Positions 15,872 through 24,161 of a stretch of 64,000 bases of DNA are shown here, piece by piece. The notes beneath the pieces were generated by a model. The model made no database searches. It was given only the letters and a program-made list of their open reading frames with translations, and was not told the origin of the DNA. The position numbers and the translations under genes are program-made. Source of the stretch: CAKVLS01 sp045534265 (lineage in GTDB: Bacteria; Bacillota; Clostridia; Christensenellales; UBA1242). Every line of letters starts with the position of its first letter. Positions within the stretch are counted from its first letter, which is position 1. The DNA is taken from positions 1 through 64,000 of the forward strand of contig JAZSJH010000002.1 of assembly GCA_045534265.1 (NCBI GenBank), in the 5' to 3' direction.

Positions 15872-15910
15872 CTTAGGAGGCGACTGTTCTATCCATTGAA
15901 CTACAAAAAC
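15872..15910 (-). tRNA. 5' half of the disrupted tRNA-Arg(CCT)
   Basis: On the minus strand: acceptor GTTTTTG, D arm GTTC/GAAC, anticodon stem GTCGC and loop CTCCTAA plus one G. After the core the sequence continues TACCGACTTG and contains no T arm or 3' acceptor. The missing parts are at 5362-5398. AGTCG before and CGACT after the core form an inverted repeat, as expected for integrase core-binding sites. The remaining 15911-16021 stretch is AT-rich with nothing else recognised. Confidence 0.85.
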
Positions 15911-16021
15911 ATATGTGTTTTTTTGATATTGATAGTATAATACATATTGATAAAAAAGGCAAATATTGCAAAAATAGTTTTTTGTATGTTTGTAGTAAAA
16001 CTCAAAACTTTTTATAATGAT

Positions 16022-16050
16022 TTGCTCTTAAAAGTTTTTTGTGTTAATAT
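16022..16050 (+). promoter_or_regulatory. Promoter of the P-loop protein gene
   Basis: TTGCTC (16022-16027), 17 bases and TAATAT (16045-16050) with a TGT extension. Confidence 0.65.
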
Positions 16051-16073
16051 GAAGGTGTAAAAAGTGAGGGAAT

Positions 16074-17048
16074 ATGAATAAAAAAGTATTAGACAAGAGT
16101 GTGTTTTTGGTAGGTCCTGCAGGCTGTGGCAAATCTTTGCACTCAAGAACTTTGGGAGAAAAAACCGGTCTTCCTGTAATTAATCTAGATACAATGCGTC
16201 ATTGCCCAAGAGATTTGGATTTTTTGAAAGGTGAATGTGAAAGACTAGACATGGCGATTAGAGCTAATCGTGTGCTTTTGGACAAGGCTGTTGGAATAGA
16301 AAAAAGAGAACTTCAAGAAAAACGCAACAGGCTTTTGAGTGAGCATACAAGAAGGGTAGAACAAACAAGACTAAGAGAGCTTCTGCCAAATCTTCCTAAT
16401 TACAATGATATACAATTAACTATTCACGGCGGCAAAGACGCAGGCGTGTATAAAATGTCATTTAATGAAAAGCTAGCAGAAGGTATAAGAAATATTGCAA
16501 AAAGTCACGGCTTAGACCCAAATGTTGCTTGGCATAACTATCAAAAACCTTTTGAAATTGCATTGGTACAAAATATGATGGAACAACTTGATTTTCCTGC
16601 AATTATTGATTTTGGCGGTGGTATGCCTATATCTTTAGAAAGGGGATATAACGGGATAGAAAGAAAGGCCGCAGAATTATTGGGTGATTTAGAAGAATTT
16701 AGGCAAGTAATTCCTTTTGATGGAGAGACTTTGACGCAAGAAACCTTGTATACCTTTGGACAACTTCCAGAAAACAAAGTTGTATACTTCAAAGCTCCAG
16801 AAGATATGTATGCAAACCCAGAAAAGTATCAAGACAGCAAAGGTATGGGAAGGCTAATGGCTGATGGGCTAAACCCAGAGTTTATTGGTACAGGTCAATA
16901 TGCTGATATTGCTGGAGTTACTATTGAAACCCAAAACGCAATAGGTGGGGCGGAGATAAATTTTGATGCGGTAGCTAGCAATTGCGAAAGCATAATGGCA
17001 CAAACAGAGACAAAAGCTGCAACTCAAGGCGGCGGACAAAGTATGTAA
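16074..17048 (+). CDS. P-loop nucleotide-binding protein, shikimate kinase-like N-terminus
   Basis: This 324-residue cytosolic protein has a Walker A motif GPAGCGKS at residues 14-21, followed by LGEKTGLPVINLDTMRHCP, the layout of shikimate and gluconate kinase-type small-molecule kinases. The central part (residues 60-130) is a charged helical insertion. A second conserved-looking region is FPAIIDFGGGMPIS near residue 180. The substrate is not identifiable, and the protein is far longer than a shikimate kinase (about 170 residues). GAGGG lies before the ATG. It is monocistronic with a clear promoter and terminator and lies just outside the island. Confidence 0.65.
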   Translation: MNKKVLDKSVFLVGPAGCGKSLHSRTLGEKTGLPVINLDTMRHCPRDLDFLKGECERLDMAIRANRVLLDKAVGIEKRELQEKRNRLLSEHTRRVEQTRLRELLPNLPNYNDIQLTIHGGKDAGVYKMSFNEKLAEGIRNIAKSHGLDPNVAWHNYQKPFEIALVQNMMEQLDFPAIIDFGGGMPISLERGYNGIERKAAELLGDLEEFRQVIPFDGETLTQETLYTFGQLPENKVVYFKAPEDMYANPEKYQDSKGMGRLMADGLNPEFIGTGQYADIAGVTIETQNAIGGAEINFDAVASNCESIMAQTETKAATQGGGQSM

Positions 17049-17050
17049 GT

Positions 17051-17083
17051 AAAAAACACTGCAAAATTTTGCAGTGTTTTTTT
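17051..17083. terminator. Bidirectional terminator
   Basis: AAAAACACTGCAAAA pairs with its exact complement around 17067, with A and T runs on both sides. It serves the P-loop gene and the convergent histidine kinase. Confidence 0.9.
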
Positions 17084-17107
17084 GATATAAAAAAGAAAGG
17101 GCACACA

Positions 17108-18187
17108 TTATCCCTTTCTAAATTTTACTGTAAAGGTTGAGCCTTTGTTTATTTCGCTTTCGACAATGATTTCGGCATTGTGGATATCTAGTATTTTTTT
17201 GACCAAAGCAAGTCCCAAGCCATTTCCTTCTTTTGAGTGAGAGTTGTCGCCTTGGTAGAACTTGTCAAATAAGTGATTTTTTGTGTTTTCGGTCATACCT
17301 ACGCCATAGTCTTTGATTGTGGCTGTTATTGAGTTTTTGTCTTGTGTTAGAGATATTTCAATCTTGCCTTTGTCGTTTGAAAACTTAATTGCGTTTTCTA
17401 TCAAATTTTTCCACACTTGCTCGATAAGAGATTCATCAAGCTTTGCGGTTATCTCATCAATATCAATAACAAGGTCAATGTCTTTTTTGCTCCAAAGGCT
17501 TTCTAAAGACAATATAACTCTGCGCATTTGCTCGGCAAGGTTATACTCTTTGGGTTCAATAAAAATACTTTGATTTTCTAGTTTTGACAATTTAAGAATA
17601 TTGGTTGTAAGGTTTGATAGTTGTTTTGTTGCGGTAATTATTGTTGCTAAATATTCTTGTTTTTCTTTTTTTGTTAATTTTTCATTTTGAAGAAGTGTAG
17701 CATAACCTTGAATTGTTGCAAGTGGGGTTTTCATCTCGTGAGAAACATTTGAAATAAAATCGGTTTTGAACATTTCGTTTTGTTTTAGCTCGCTTACCAT
17801 TTTGTTAAAACTGTCGTACACAACATCAACTTCGGTTTGTTTTCTTTCTTTACCATTTTTCTTTTTTGGTCTTTCTAAAGTTATTTCAAAATTGCCTTTT
17901 GCAACCTGATTGGTTGCGTCAGATAGTTTGCTAAGTGGCTCAGAAAATTTCTTTGAAATAAATATAGATATAATTGTTGATAAACAAAAAACCAAAAGAA
18001 CAATAACGTAGAAAAATCCATTTGCTATAAGTGAGTTTAGATTAAAAATTTCAAACTGGCTAAAGACCGCCGTAACAATAATTAAAAAAATAACGGCTAT
18101 AGCAAGTGTTATAAGTGAAAGTCCAACTAGCTGGCTAAAAAGCTGGGTTTGGAACTTTTTTTCTTGAACTGTTTTTTTATTTTTCAT
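17108..18187 (-). CDS. Sensor histidine kinase
   Basis: This two-component membrane sensor (359 residues) autophosphorylates on His and passes phosphate to the response regulator encoded just upstream. Membrane helices lie at about 21-43 and 57-78, with a short extracellular loop of only about 14 residues between them. A HAMP region follows at about 79-135. The H box ISNVSHEMKTPL has His150, the N box is NLIENAIKFS (261-270), G1 is DYGVGM (293-298) and G2 is GNGLGLALV (321-329). The start overlaps the regulator's stop by four bases (ATGA). The tiny loop suggests that it senses a membrane or intramembrane signal, as in cell-envelope stress kinases. Confidence 0.93.
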   Translation of the reverse strand: MKNKKTVQEKKFQTQLFSQLVGLSLITLAIAVIFLIIVTAVFSQFEIFNLNSLIANGFFYVIVLLVFCLSTIISIFISKKFSEPLSKLSDATNQVAKGNFEITLERPKKKNGKERKQTEVDVVYDSFNKMVSELKQNEMFKTDFISNVSHEMKTPLATIQGYATLLQNEKLTKKEKQEYLATIITATKQLSNLTTNILKLSKLENQSIFIEPKEYNLAEQMRRVILSLESLWSKKDIDLVIDIDEITAKLDESLIEQVWKNLIENAIKFSNDKGKIEISLTQDKNSITATIKDYGVGMTENTKNHLFDKFYQGDNSHSKEGNGLGLALVKKILDIHNAEIIVESEINKGSTFTVKFRKG

Positions 18188-18855
18188 TTTATTATCGCCT
18201 TATATCCAAGACCTCTTATTGTTACTATTTCAAAGTCTGGGTTTGTGTTTAGTTTTTCTCTTATTCTTGTGATGTGCACATCAACAGTACGTTCTAAGCT
18301 GTCACTATCTTCAGGCCAAAATTCTTCCATTATTTGTGCTCTTGTAAAAATCTTGTCTGGGAAAGACAATAACTTGTACAAAATCAAAAATTCTTTTTGC
18401 GGAAGTTCAATTGTGCTATCTTTGTGATTAACTTTTAGACTGTCATAGTCAAGTGTTGTAGAGCCAATAGTAAGTTTTCTTTCGTTGATAATCTTTGCTC
18501 TGCGAAGAAGGGCTTTTACTCTCAAAAGAAGTTCGTCAAGGTCAATAGGTTTTACCATATAGTCGTCTATACCAATATCAAAACCTTTTTGTTTATCTTC
18601 GATACTGTCTTTTGCGGTAACAAAAAGAATTGGAACTTCGCTATTTTTTGTGCGAATTTCTTTTGCAAATTCGTACCCATCTTTTCCTGGCATCATTATA
18701 TCAGATATTATAAGGTCGATATAACTGTCTGCAAATTTTTCCAAAGCAACTTCGCCGTTGTAGCAAGGGTAGGTTTTATACCCATTTTGAGACAGTACCG
18801 AACTTATAAGTTTATTAAGGTTTATGTCGTCTTCTACTACCAAAATATTAAACAT
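18184..18855 (-). CDS. OmpR/PhoB-family response regulator
   Basis: The receiver domain (1-115) shows VVEDD, phospho-acceptor Asp52 in SDIMMPGKDG, Thr80 and Lys102 in YMVKPIDLDEL. The winged-helix DNA-binding domain (about 125-223) ends in ERTVDVHITRIREKL and IRGLGYKAI. The ATG at 18855 is preferred because AGGAGA lies upstream of it; in-frame ATGs further up lie within the promoter. It is co-transcribed with the histidine kinase. The divergent gene from 18986 (a membrane zinc-ribbon protein) is only 130 bases away and may be part of the regulon; that is inference. Confidence 0.94.
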   Translation of the reverse strand: MFNILVVEDDINLNKLISSVLSQNGYKTYPCYNGEVALEKFADSYIDLIISDIMMPGKDGYEFAKEIRTKNSEVPILFVTAKDSIEDKQKGFDIGIDDYMVKPIDLDELLLRVKALLRRAKIINERKLTIGSTTLDYDSLKVNHKDSTIELPQKEFLILYKLLSFPDKIFTRAQIMEEFWPEDSDSLERTVDVHITRIREKLNTNPDFEIVTIRGLGYKAIIK

Positions 18856-18874
18856 AGCACATTCTCCTATTTGT

Positions 18875-18903
18875 ATTTTAGCAAACTTTGACATTGAATT
18901 CAA
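18875..18903 (-). promoter_or_regulatory. Promoter of the two-component operon
   Basis: On the minus strand TTGAAT (18898-18903), 17 bases and TAAAAT (18875-18880). Confidence 0.65.
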
Positions 18904-18953
18904 ATATTTGAACAAAACAAAGCCTAAAAAGTTTTTAATTATAGTTTTTTTGT

Positions 18954-18962
18954 GATATACTT
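18954..18962 (+). promoter_or_regulatory. Extended -10 promoter
   Basis: TGATATACT (TATACT 18957-18962), 23 bases before the ATG at 18986. Confidence 0.55.
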
Positions 18963-18985
18963 ATGAAAACTAATGGAGAATATTT

Positions 18986-19795
18986 ATGGACAATCCTTAT
19001 GATAAGCCAGAAAGAAAGGCTAGATATTATGTAAATGGTAAAGAAGTGACCGACCCAAAAGGCAAAGCCAAAGTAAGTCTTACTTTTGTTTTTGTTTTGA
19101 GCTTTTTTGCATTTATACTTATAGCTGTGGCAATTTTTTTAACTGTTGAAGCACTAAATCCTGGGGACTTTACATATAGTTATAAAGAAGATTCGCACGT
19201 AAACAACGTAACTTATACCGTGACTGTAGTAGACAGAACGGGTGAGCACGGAGATGCAACAAGTTTTACTGCTATGATAGATATGGGATATTCATCAAGC
19301 AAAAAGACAGTGACAAATTTTGATTCAAAAAAAGATGGAGATAAAACAACTTATACTTTCACTATCCAAATAACTGGTGAAGCTTGGGCAGATGTAGAGG
19401 GTATTTCAGATGTTACCATGAAGACAAGCTTGGGAAGTTACGAGCCAGAGTATAATTCTGGAATAAATATGATATGGATTGCATATATAGCTATTGGTAT
19501 TTTCCTTGCTGTTATAATAGGACTTATTGTATTTAATGCAAAAGACGCAGCAAAACACTTTAGAGAAGCAAAAGAAGAGTTTAATAGCAAAATTCAAACA
19601 ACTCAAAATGCAGTAATGACCAATAAAACAGTAACCGAAGTTTCAGAGCCACAAGCGCCAGAAAAGCAAGACCTTGAAGAGGGTTCACAAGAGATAGAAA
19701 TTTCTTCAAATCTTGATATAAGATGTCCATATTGCGGAACTATAAATAGTGATACAGCAAGTCGTTGCAAAACTTGTGATGCACCATTGAGATAA
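18986..19795 (+). CDS. Membrane protein with C-terminal zinc ribbon
   Basis: The 269-residue protein has a charged N-terminus and a membrane helix at about 30-54. An extracellular beta-rich domain of about 100 residues follows, then a second helix at about 160-183, and a cytosolic tail ending in a zinc ribbon (Cys247, Cys250, Cys261, Cys264; CPYC...CKTC). The layout resembles the zinc-ribbon membrane proteins common in Clostridia, whose roles are not known. GGAGA lies upstream of the ATG. It diverges from the two-component operon and ends at a shared terminator. Confidence 0.7.
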   Translation: MDNPYDKPERKARYYVNGKEVTDPKGKAKVSLTFVFVLSFFAFILIAVAIFLTVEALNPGDFTYSYKEDSHVNNVTYTVTVVDRTGEHGDATSFTAMIDMGYSSSKKTVTNFDSKKDGDKTTYTFTIQITGEAWADVEGISDVTMKTSLGSYEPEYNSGINMIWIAYIAIGIFLAVIIGLIVFNAKDAAKHFREAKEEFNSKIQTTQNAVMTNKTVTEVSEPQAPEKQDLEEGSQEIEISSNLDIRCPYCGTINSDTASRCKTCDAPLR

Positions 19796-19796
19796 T

Positions 19797-19829
19797 AAAA
19801 AACAGTCGTAAATTTTACGACTGTTTTTT
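19797..19829. terminator. Bidirectional terminator
   Basis: ACAGTCGTAAA pairs with TTTACGACTGT, with A and T runs on the two sides. It overlaps the last codons of the convergent YitT gene. Confidence 0.85.
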
Positions 19830-20837
19830 GGTTTCATTTTCTTTATTTTTTGTTGTTTTTCTTTTTGGTTTTTCTTCTGCTTTTTCGTTTTCTGTCGGTG
19901 TGGTTTCTGGGTTAATTTCAGTTTTTGTTGGTTGAATTTCCATATTGTCAGCTAGTTGTTTTGCTTTATTTTTTTTGATAGGAATACTAAAACCCCTGCC
20001 AATAACTTCGCTAACAGGTGTGCAGAATACAAAAGCATCACTATCTATTTTTTGAACTATGCTTTTCAAAAGTGGTGCACGATATTTGTTAAGAAGGCAT
20101 AGCAAAATATCTTTTTCGGTGTGGGTATACATACCTTGGGCTTTTATTTCAGTTACGCCTCTGCCTATTTGGCTGTATATAGCCTGACAAACTTCTTCTT
20201 TTTTGGTTGTAAATACATAGTAGGCTCTAACGCCAGTTGCACCATCTATAACAAAGTCGGTAACAACAGAAGAAAGAGCTAAGGTTATAATAGAATACAT
20301 AAGTGGTCCAAAACCATATGTTATACAGCTAAGTCCAAGAACAATTATGTTTGTTCCCATCATTATTTGACCAGTGGTTAGGATATGTGTTTTGCTACGA
20401 ATAATAAGAGCAAGCAAGTCACTGCCGCCAGTAGAGCCGTTATTTCTCAAAACAAGACCAACGCCAAAGCCCATAATGCCTGCGCCATAGATTGAACAAA
20501 GCAATAAATCTCCAGTTACAACAAAAGGTATAAGAGCCACAAGTTCCAGAGCTACCGAAAAAGACAAAATACCAATAAGAGCCATAATGGCAAACTTTTT
20601 GCCAAGGAGCTTGTATGCTATGATATACAATATTGCATTTAGAGCAAGGTATATAATAGATGTTGAGATGTTAATGCCTACTTTTGATAGCAGTATAGAA
20701 AATATCGCAGACAAGCCAGAAAATCCACTAGGAGAAATGTCATTTGGGAATAAAAACACATTAAAAGCAAACGCCATAATTACCGTTCCCAAAATAATAA
20801 AGATTATGTTAATAATATCACTTTTGTACTTTTTCAT
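19815..20837 (-). CDS. YitT family membrane protein (DUF161/DUF2179)
   Basis: This is an integral membrane protein with about five to six helices in residues 1-200, including FPNDISPSGFSGLSAI and NNGSTGGSDLLALI, both typical of YitT proteins. A cytosolic DUF2179 domain follows (about 205-285, with YVFTTKKEEV and DAFVFCTPVSEVIGRGF). A Lys/Thr/Glu-rich tail ends in KPKRKTTKNKENETKKQS. The family is widespread in Firmicutes; the transported solute is not known. The ATG at 20837 is chosen because GGGAA lies upstream and the promoter lies before it; a longer frame to 20945 would include the promoter. Confidence 0.88.
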   Translation of the reverse strand: MKKYKSDIINIIFIILGTVIMAFAFNVFLFPNDISPSGFSGLSAIFSILLSKVGINISTSIIYLALNAILYIIAYKLLGKKFAIMALIGILSFSVALELVALIPFVVTGDLLLCSIYGAGIMGFGVGLVLRNNGSTGGSDLLALIIRSKTHILTTGQIMMGTNIIVLGLSCITYGFGPLMYSIITLALSSVVTDFVIDGATGVRAYYVFTTKKEEVCQAIYSQIGRGVTEIKAQGMYTHTEKDILLCLLNKYRAPLLKSIVQKIDSDAFVFCTPVSEVIGRGFSIPIKKNKAKQLADNMEIQPTKTEINPETTPTENEKAEEKPKRKTTKNKENETKKQS

Positions 20838-20862
20838 AATAAATTCCCTTTTTTGCCTGCTA

Positions 20863-20891
20863 AGTATAACCGAAAAAGTTATTTCTGTAAA
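20863..20891 (-). promoter_or_regulatory. Promoter of the yitT-like gene
   Basis: On the minus strand TTTACA (20886-20891), 17 bases and TATACT (20863-20868). Confidence 0.7.
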
Positions 20892-20929
20892 TAAAAAAGG
20901 CAACATAAAAAGCAAAAGTGTTATTTTTT

Positions 20930-20959
20930 TTGACAGAATAATCAAAATAATGCTAATAT
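20930..20959 (+). promoter_or_regulatory. Promoter of the HExRH protein gene
   Basis: TTGACA (20930-20935), 18 bases and TAATAT (20954-20959) with a TGC extension. Confidence 0.7.
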
Positions 20960-20977
20960 ATGATTAGGAGATGCATT

Positions 20978-21592
20978 ATGCTTTTTAGATTTTTAACATA
21001 TAATAAATTCAAAGAAAGAAAATGGAGAAGACTTAACCCTCAAAAGAGACTTAAAGTATTCCAACAATTAGAAAATATCCAAGCGAAAAAACTTGGTAGA
21101 CCAGCTTGTACAGTTGTTCCAAAAACTTGGGAAGAAAACCCAAATATGAATGGACAATTTTTGAGCAAAGGCAATACAATTGAACTAAACTCAAAATTTA
21201 TGCTAGAAAACAATTTGAGATTTTTTGGTATGGCTACGCTTTTCCACGAAGGTAGACACGCTTATCAACATCACCTTTGCTATGGTGGCAAAAAGGTAAG
21301 AAGATTTTCTAGAGCATACAAATGGAAGAAAAATTTCCAAGGCTATGTAGGCGGAGATGCGGACAAATATTCTTTCTATTCTATGCAACCTATCGAAAGA
21401 GATGCAAACAAATATGCAATTTTGCGTATGAAAAACTTCCGTTTTAGATATAGAAATGAGAAGTTGTTTGCCGCAACGCTTGAGCGTAAAATCGAAGACT
21501 TTGATGACGTAAAAGACCTTGCAAAGAAAGAATTGGGTATGTTTTATAAGTTAAGAGTAGCTTTAAGAAATCGTAAAGAGAGAAGAAGATAG
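20978..21592 (+). CDS. Putative zinc metalloprotease-like protein (HEGRH)
   Basis: The 204-residue protein has HEGRH at residues 90-94, matching the zinc-binding HExxH. A possible third ligand Glu140 lies in PIERDANKYA, where the ExxA spacing is also seen in other phage and ICE-type minimetalloproteases. It has no signal peptide and is strongly basic (many Arg/Lys at both ends), so it may bind nucleic acid. AGGAGATG fixes the start at 20978; an upstream ATG in frame lies inside the ribosome binding region. I do not recognise a named family. It is monocistronic. Confidence 0.65.
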   Translation: MLFRFLTYNKFKERKWRRLNPQKRLKVFQQLENIQAKKLGRPACTVVPKTWEENPNMNGQFLSKGNTIELNSKFMLENNLRFFGMATLFHEGRHAYQHHLCYGGKKVRRFSRAYKWKKNFQGYVGGDADKYSFYSMQPIERDANKYAILRMKNFRFRYRNEKLFAATLERKIEDFDDVKDLAKKELGMFYKLRVALRNRKERRR

Positions 21593-21609
21593 AAAATATC
21601 TTCTTTTTT
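21583..21609 (+). terminator. Terminator overlapping the stop codon
   Basis: AAGAAGATA (21583-21591), loop GAAAA and TATCTTCTT (21597-21605) with a T run. Confidence 0.85.
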
Positions 21610-21634
21610 TGCATATAAAATGGCTTTGTAATTG

Positions 21635-21664
21635 TTGACTTGTTTTATTTAATAATGATATAAT
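21635..21664 (+). promoter_or_regulatory. Promoter of the leucine-rich-repeat protein gene
   Basis: TTGACT (21635-21640), 18 bases and TATAAT (21659-21664) with a TGA extension. Confidence 0.75.
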
Positions 21665-21697
21665 TTTTGTATCAAATATGATAATTTGAGGTGAAAT

Positions 21698-23257
21698 ATG
21701 AAGAAAAGACTTACCTATCTATGCAGCATTATATTTGCGCTTGTTTTGGGCGTATATGCACTTGGTTTTACTACAAGAACTTCTTATGCTGAAACGCTAG
21801 AAGAAGAGGAAGAAATCCCTGTAGTTACAGAAACTACAGAACTTACTGCTGCAGATCACTTTTTAGATGAACAATTGTACAACGATCTAAAAATTATTGC
21901 TCAACAAATCAAAAGATTGAGCGGACAAGAAGTTGACAACAAACTTATTGCTGGTGACTTTGCTCAAGTTAAAGTTTTGGATCTTACAAAAAATAGAACT
22001 TCTGTAACATTTGCTGGTCCTTCTGGTGATGTAACAATTAATTTTTATGGAAACACTTCTGAAGATTTGGTTACTGATATCAAAGGCGAATATACAGAGC
22101 TTGACGGTATTGAATGTTTGAAAGGTTGTACAAACCTTACAACTTTGATTGTTGACGGACACAAGCTTTCTACAATCGAAAGCTATATGATTATGGAATT
22201 TCCTAATCTTACAACTTTTTCTGCAAAAAATAACAACTTAACTTCTGTTCATTTCCCAACATCTTCAAAGATTTGTGAAGTAAACCTTTCTGGAAATAAA
22301 CTTGAACAAATTAACCTTGCATATCTTACAAAGAAAAGTGCAGCTTTCCCATATGCAGTAGCTCACCTTGAAAACAATTTGTTTGCAGATATTGCTAATA
22401 TCACAATGCCAGCAAGCACAGCAACAGAACTTTATGTTTACCTTTCAAACAACTATCTAACTGACGTTACAACTGCAAACATTGTAGAAACTAACGAAAT
22501 GTTTGAAGGTCATAATGTAAGCTTGCTTGTACAAGGTATCAAACAAAAATCAAATGCAATCAAGTTTACAAACAATACATATATTAGAGTAAACCAAGAT
22601 TTAGCAGTAGATGGCTTTGAGACAGAACACAAACTTACTGCAAAAGCTTTTTATAGAGCAGAGAGCGAACTTGCTACAGACGGAGCAGAAACTCTTGCTG
22701 CAACATCTGATGTAAATGGTAGACTTGTTCTTCCTACAGGTAGACTAATTATTAGATACTACAATGATGGCGTAGAATATACAGATACATTTGCCGCTCA
22801 AAAAGTAGACGTTTATCCAGATATGCCTACACTAAAAGTAGAAATTAATGGTGTAATACAAGAAGAAGCTCCAAGATCAGTTAAAGGAACATTCAAAGTA
22901 ATCGCTATGGCTCCAGAAAACTCAAAGGTAGAAATTAGATTCGCCAACACTTCTTATGCTGTAGGAAATTATATCACTGTAAAAGAAAGCGGTGAATATA
23001 TTGTTTATGCTCAAGTAACTATTGATGGTCTTACTTCTGAAGAAGCATACCTTTTTATAAATAACACAAACCCAGCTCGTATGACTTTGACACTTATCAT
23101 AGTTGTAGGTGCGGTAATACTTATTGTTGGTGGTATTTACCTATACAAATGGTTCAAATCTGGTGCAATCGTAACTCCACTTAGCGATAAAGAAATTGCA
23201 ACAGAACAAATAAAACGCGATAGACAAGCTCGCAAAAATGATGAAAGAAGAAAATAA
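21698..23257 (+). CDS. Surface protein with leucine-rich-repeat-like region and C-terminal membrane anchor
   Basis: The 519-residue protein has a signal peptide (about 1-31), a short acidic linker and a helical region. A leucine-rich-repeat-like part follows at about residues 135-240 (LTTLIVDGHKLSTI, LTTFSAKNNNLTSV, EVNLSGNKLEQINL). An Ig-like beta domain covers about 380-460. A single C-terminal membrane helix (about 463-485) and a basic cytosolic tail close the protein, so it is exported and membrane-anchored without a sortase motif. GAGGTG lies before the ATG. Such proteins often bind host or neighbour-cell ligands; the ligand is unknown. Confidence 0.8.
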   Translation: MKKRLTYLCSIIFALVLGVYALGFTTRTSYAETLEEEEEIPVVTETTELTAADHFLDEQLYNDLKIIAQQIKRLSGQEVDNKLIAGDFAQVKVLDLTKNRTSVTFAGPSGDVTINFYGNTSEDLVTDIKGEYTELDGIECLKGCTNLTTLIVDGHKLSTIESYMIMEFPNLTTFSAKNNNLTSVHFPTSSKICEVNLSGNKLEQINLAYLTKKSAAFPYAVAHLENNLFADIANITMPASTATELYVYLSNNYLTDVTTANIVETNEMFEGHNVSLLVQGIKQKSNAIKFTNNTYIRVNQDLAVDGFETEHKLTAKAFYRAESELATDGAETLAATSDVNGRLVLPTGRLIIRYYNDGVEYTDTFAAQKVDVYPDMPTLKVEINGVIQEEAPRSVKGTFKVIAMAPENSKVEIRFANTSYAVGNYITVKESGEYIVYAQVTIDGLTSEEAYLFINNTNPARMTLTLIIVVGAVILIVGGIYLYKWFKSGAIVTPLSDKEIATEQIKRDRQARKNDERRK

Positions 23258-23263
23258 AAACAC

Positions 23264-23294
23264 AAAAGCGACTTAAAATTTTAAGTCGCTTTTT
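23264..23294 (+). terminator. Intrinsic terminator
   Basis: AAAAGCGACTTAAAA followed directly by its complement and a T run. The next gene starts 16 bases later. Confidence 0.88.
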
Positions 23295-23309
23295 ATAAAA
23301 GGAAAAGAT

Positions 23310-24104
23310 ATGGACAAACAAGTTGTAGTAATAACAGGCGCATCAAGTGGCATAGGCAAAGCAACTGCAATGTATTTTGCCGAAAAAGGCTACAAAGTAT
23401 ACGGAATTGCTCGTAAAGATTTTAATGTCGAAGGCGTATCTCCAGTACTTGGAGATATAACAGACAAACAGGTAGTTAAAGAAATAATAGACTTTGTTAT
23501 AAAATTAGAAGGCAAGATAGATATTTTGGTTAATAACGCCGGTATGGGTATTGCAGGTGCTGTAGAAACAACAAATATTGAAATGGCAGAAAAGCAGTTT
23601 AAGGTAAACTTTTTTGGTGCGGTCAATGTTACCCAAGAAGTTCTTCCGCATATGAGAAAGAAATCTTGCGGCAAAATAATAAACGTAAGTTCTGTTGCCA
23701 GCGTTTTTCCTATTCCTTATCAAGCTTTTTATTCTGCATCAAAAGCAGCTTTGGATAACTGGTCAAAGGCATTAAGACTTGAGCTTAGCGATTTTAATAT
23801 CAAAGTCTGCAACGTTCTTCCGGGAGATATAAAAACTAACTTTACATCTCATAGAGAAAGGGTTGTTGACAGCAAATCCCCATATTTCAAAAAAGAATCA
23901 GAGTCAATTTCTAAAATGGAACAAGACGAAGAAAAAGGACTTGAGCCAATAGTTGTTGCAAAGAAAATATACAAAGTAGCTCAAAGAAAAAATCCACCAT
24001 ATCAAGTTGTCGCAGGTGTAAGCTATAAGTTTTTGTGTTTTATCCAAAGACTCCTTCCTACAAGACTTGTTATGTGGGTAATCAAAAAATTATATAGAGC
24101 CTAA
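23310..24104 (+). CDS. Short-chain dehydrogenase/reductase
   Basis: This is an NAD(P)-dependent oxidoreductase of the classical SDR family. The cofactor-binding motif TGASSGIG is at residues 9-16, NNAG at 75-78, and the catalytic Ser128, Tyr141 and Lys145 lie in the NVSS and YSASK segments. The C-terminal extension (about 195-264) ends in a hydrophobic and basic segment (FIQRLLPTRLVMWVIKKLY), as in SDRs that act on lipids or other membrane substrates. The substrate is not determined. AAAGG lies 10 bases before the ATG. There is no clear separate promoter behind the strong upstream terminator, so some readthrough from the surface protein gene is possible. Confidence 0.9.
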   Translation: MDKQVVVITGASSGIGKATAMYFAEKGYKVYGIARKDFNVEGVSPVLGDITDKQVVKEIIDFVIKLEGKIDILVNNAGMGIAGAVETTNIEMAEKQFKVNFFGAVNVTQEVLPHMRKKSCGKIINVSSVASVFPIPYQAFYSASKAALDNWSKALRLELSDFNIKVCNVLPGDIKTNFTSHRERVVDSKSPYFKKESESISKMEQDEEKGLEPIVVAKKIYKVAQRKNPPYQVVAGVSYKFLCFIQRLLPTRLVMWVIKKLYRA

Positions 24105-24126
24105 AAACAAACTAAATTAAAAAATA

Positions 24127-24156
24127 AAACCCCTACAATTCGTAGGGATTTTTGTT
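24127..24156. terminator. Bidirectional terminator
   Basis: CCCTAC (24131-24136) pairs with GTAGGG (24142-24147) with flanking A and T runs, between convergent genes. Confidence 0.75.
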
Positions 24157-24161
24157 TTAGT

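Noticed and set aside
15872..15910. Possible functional tRNA at the right attachment site
   Set aside because: Only the 5' half is present; the following bases contain no T arm or acceptor strand.
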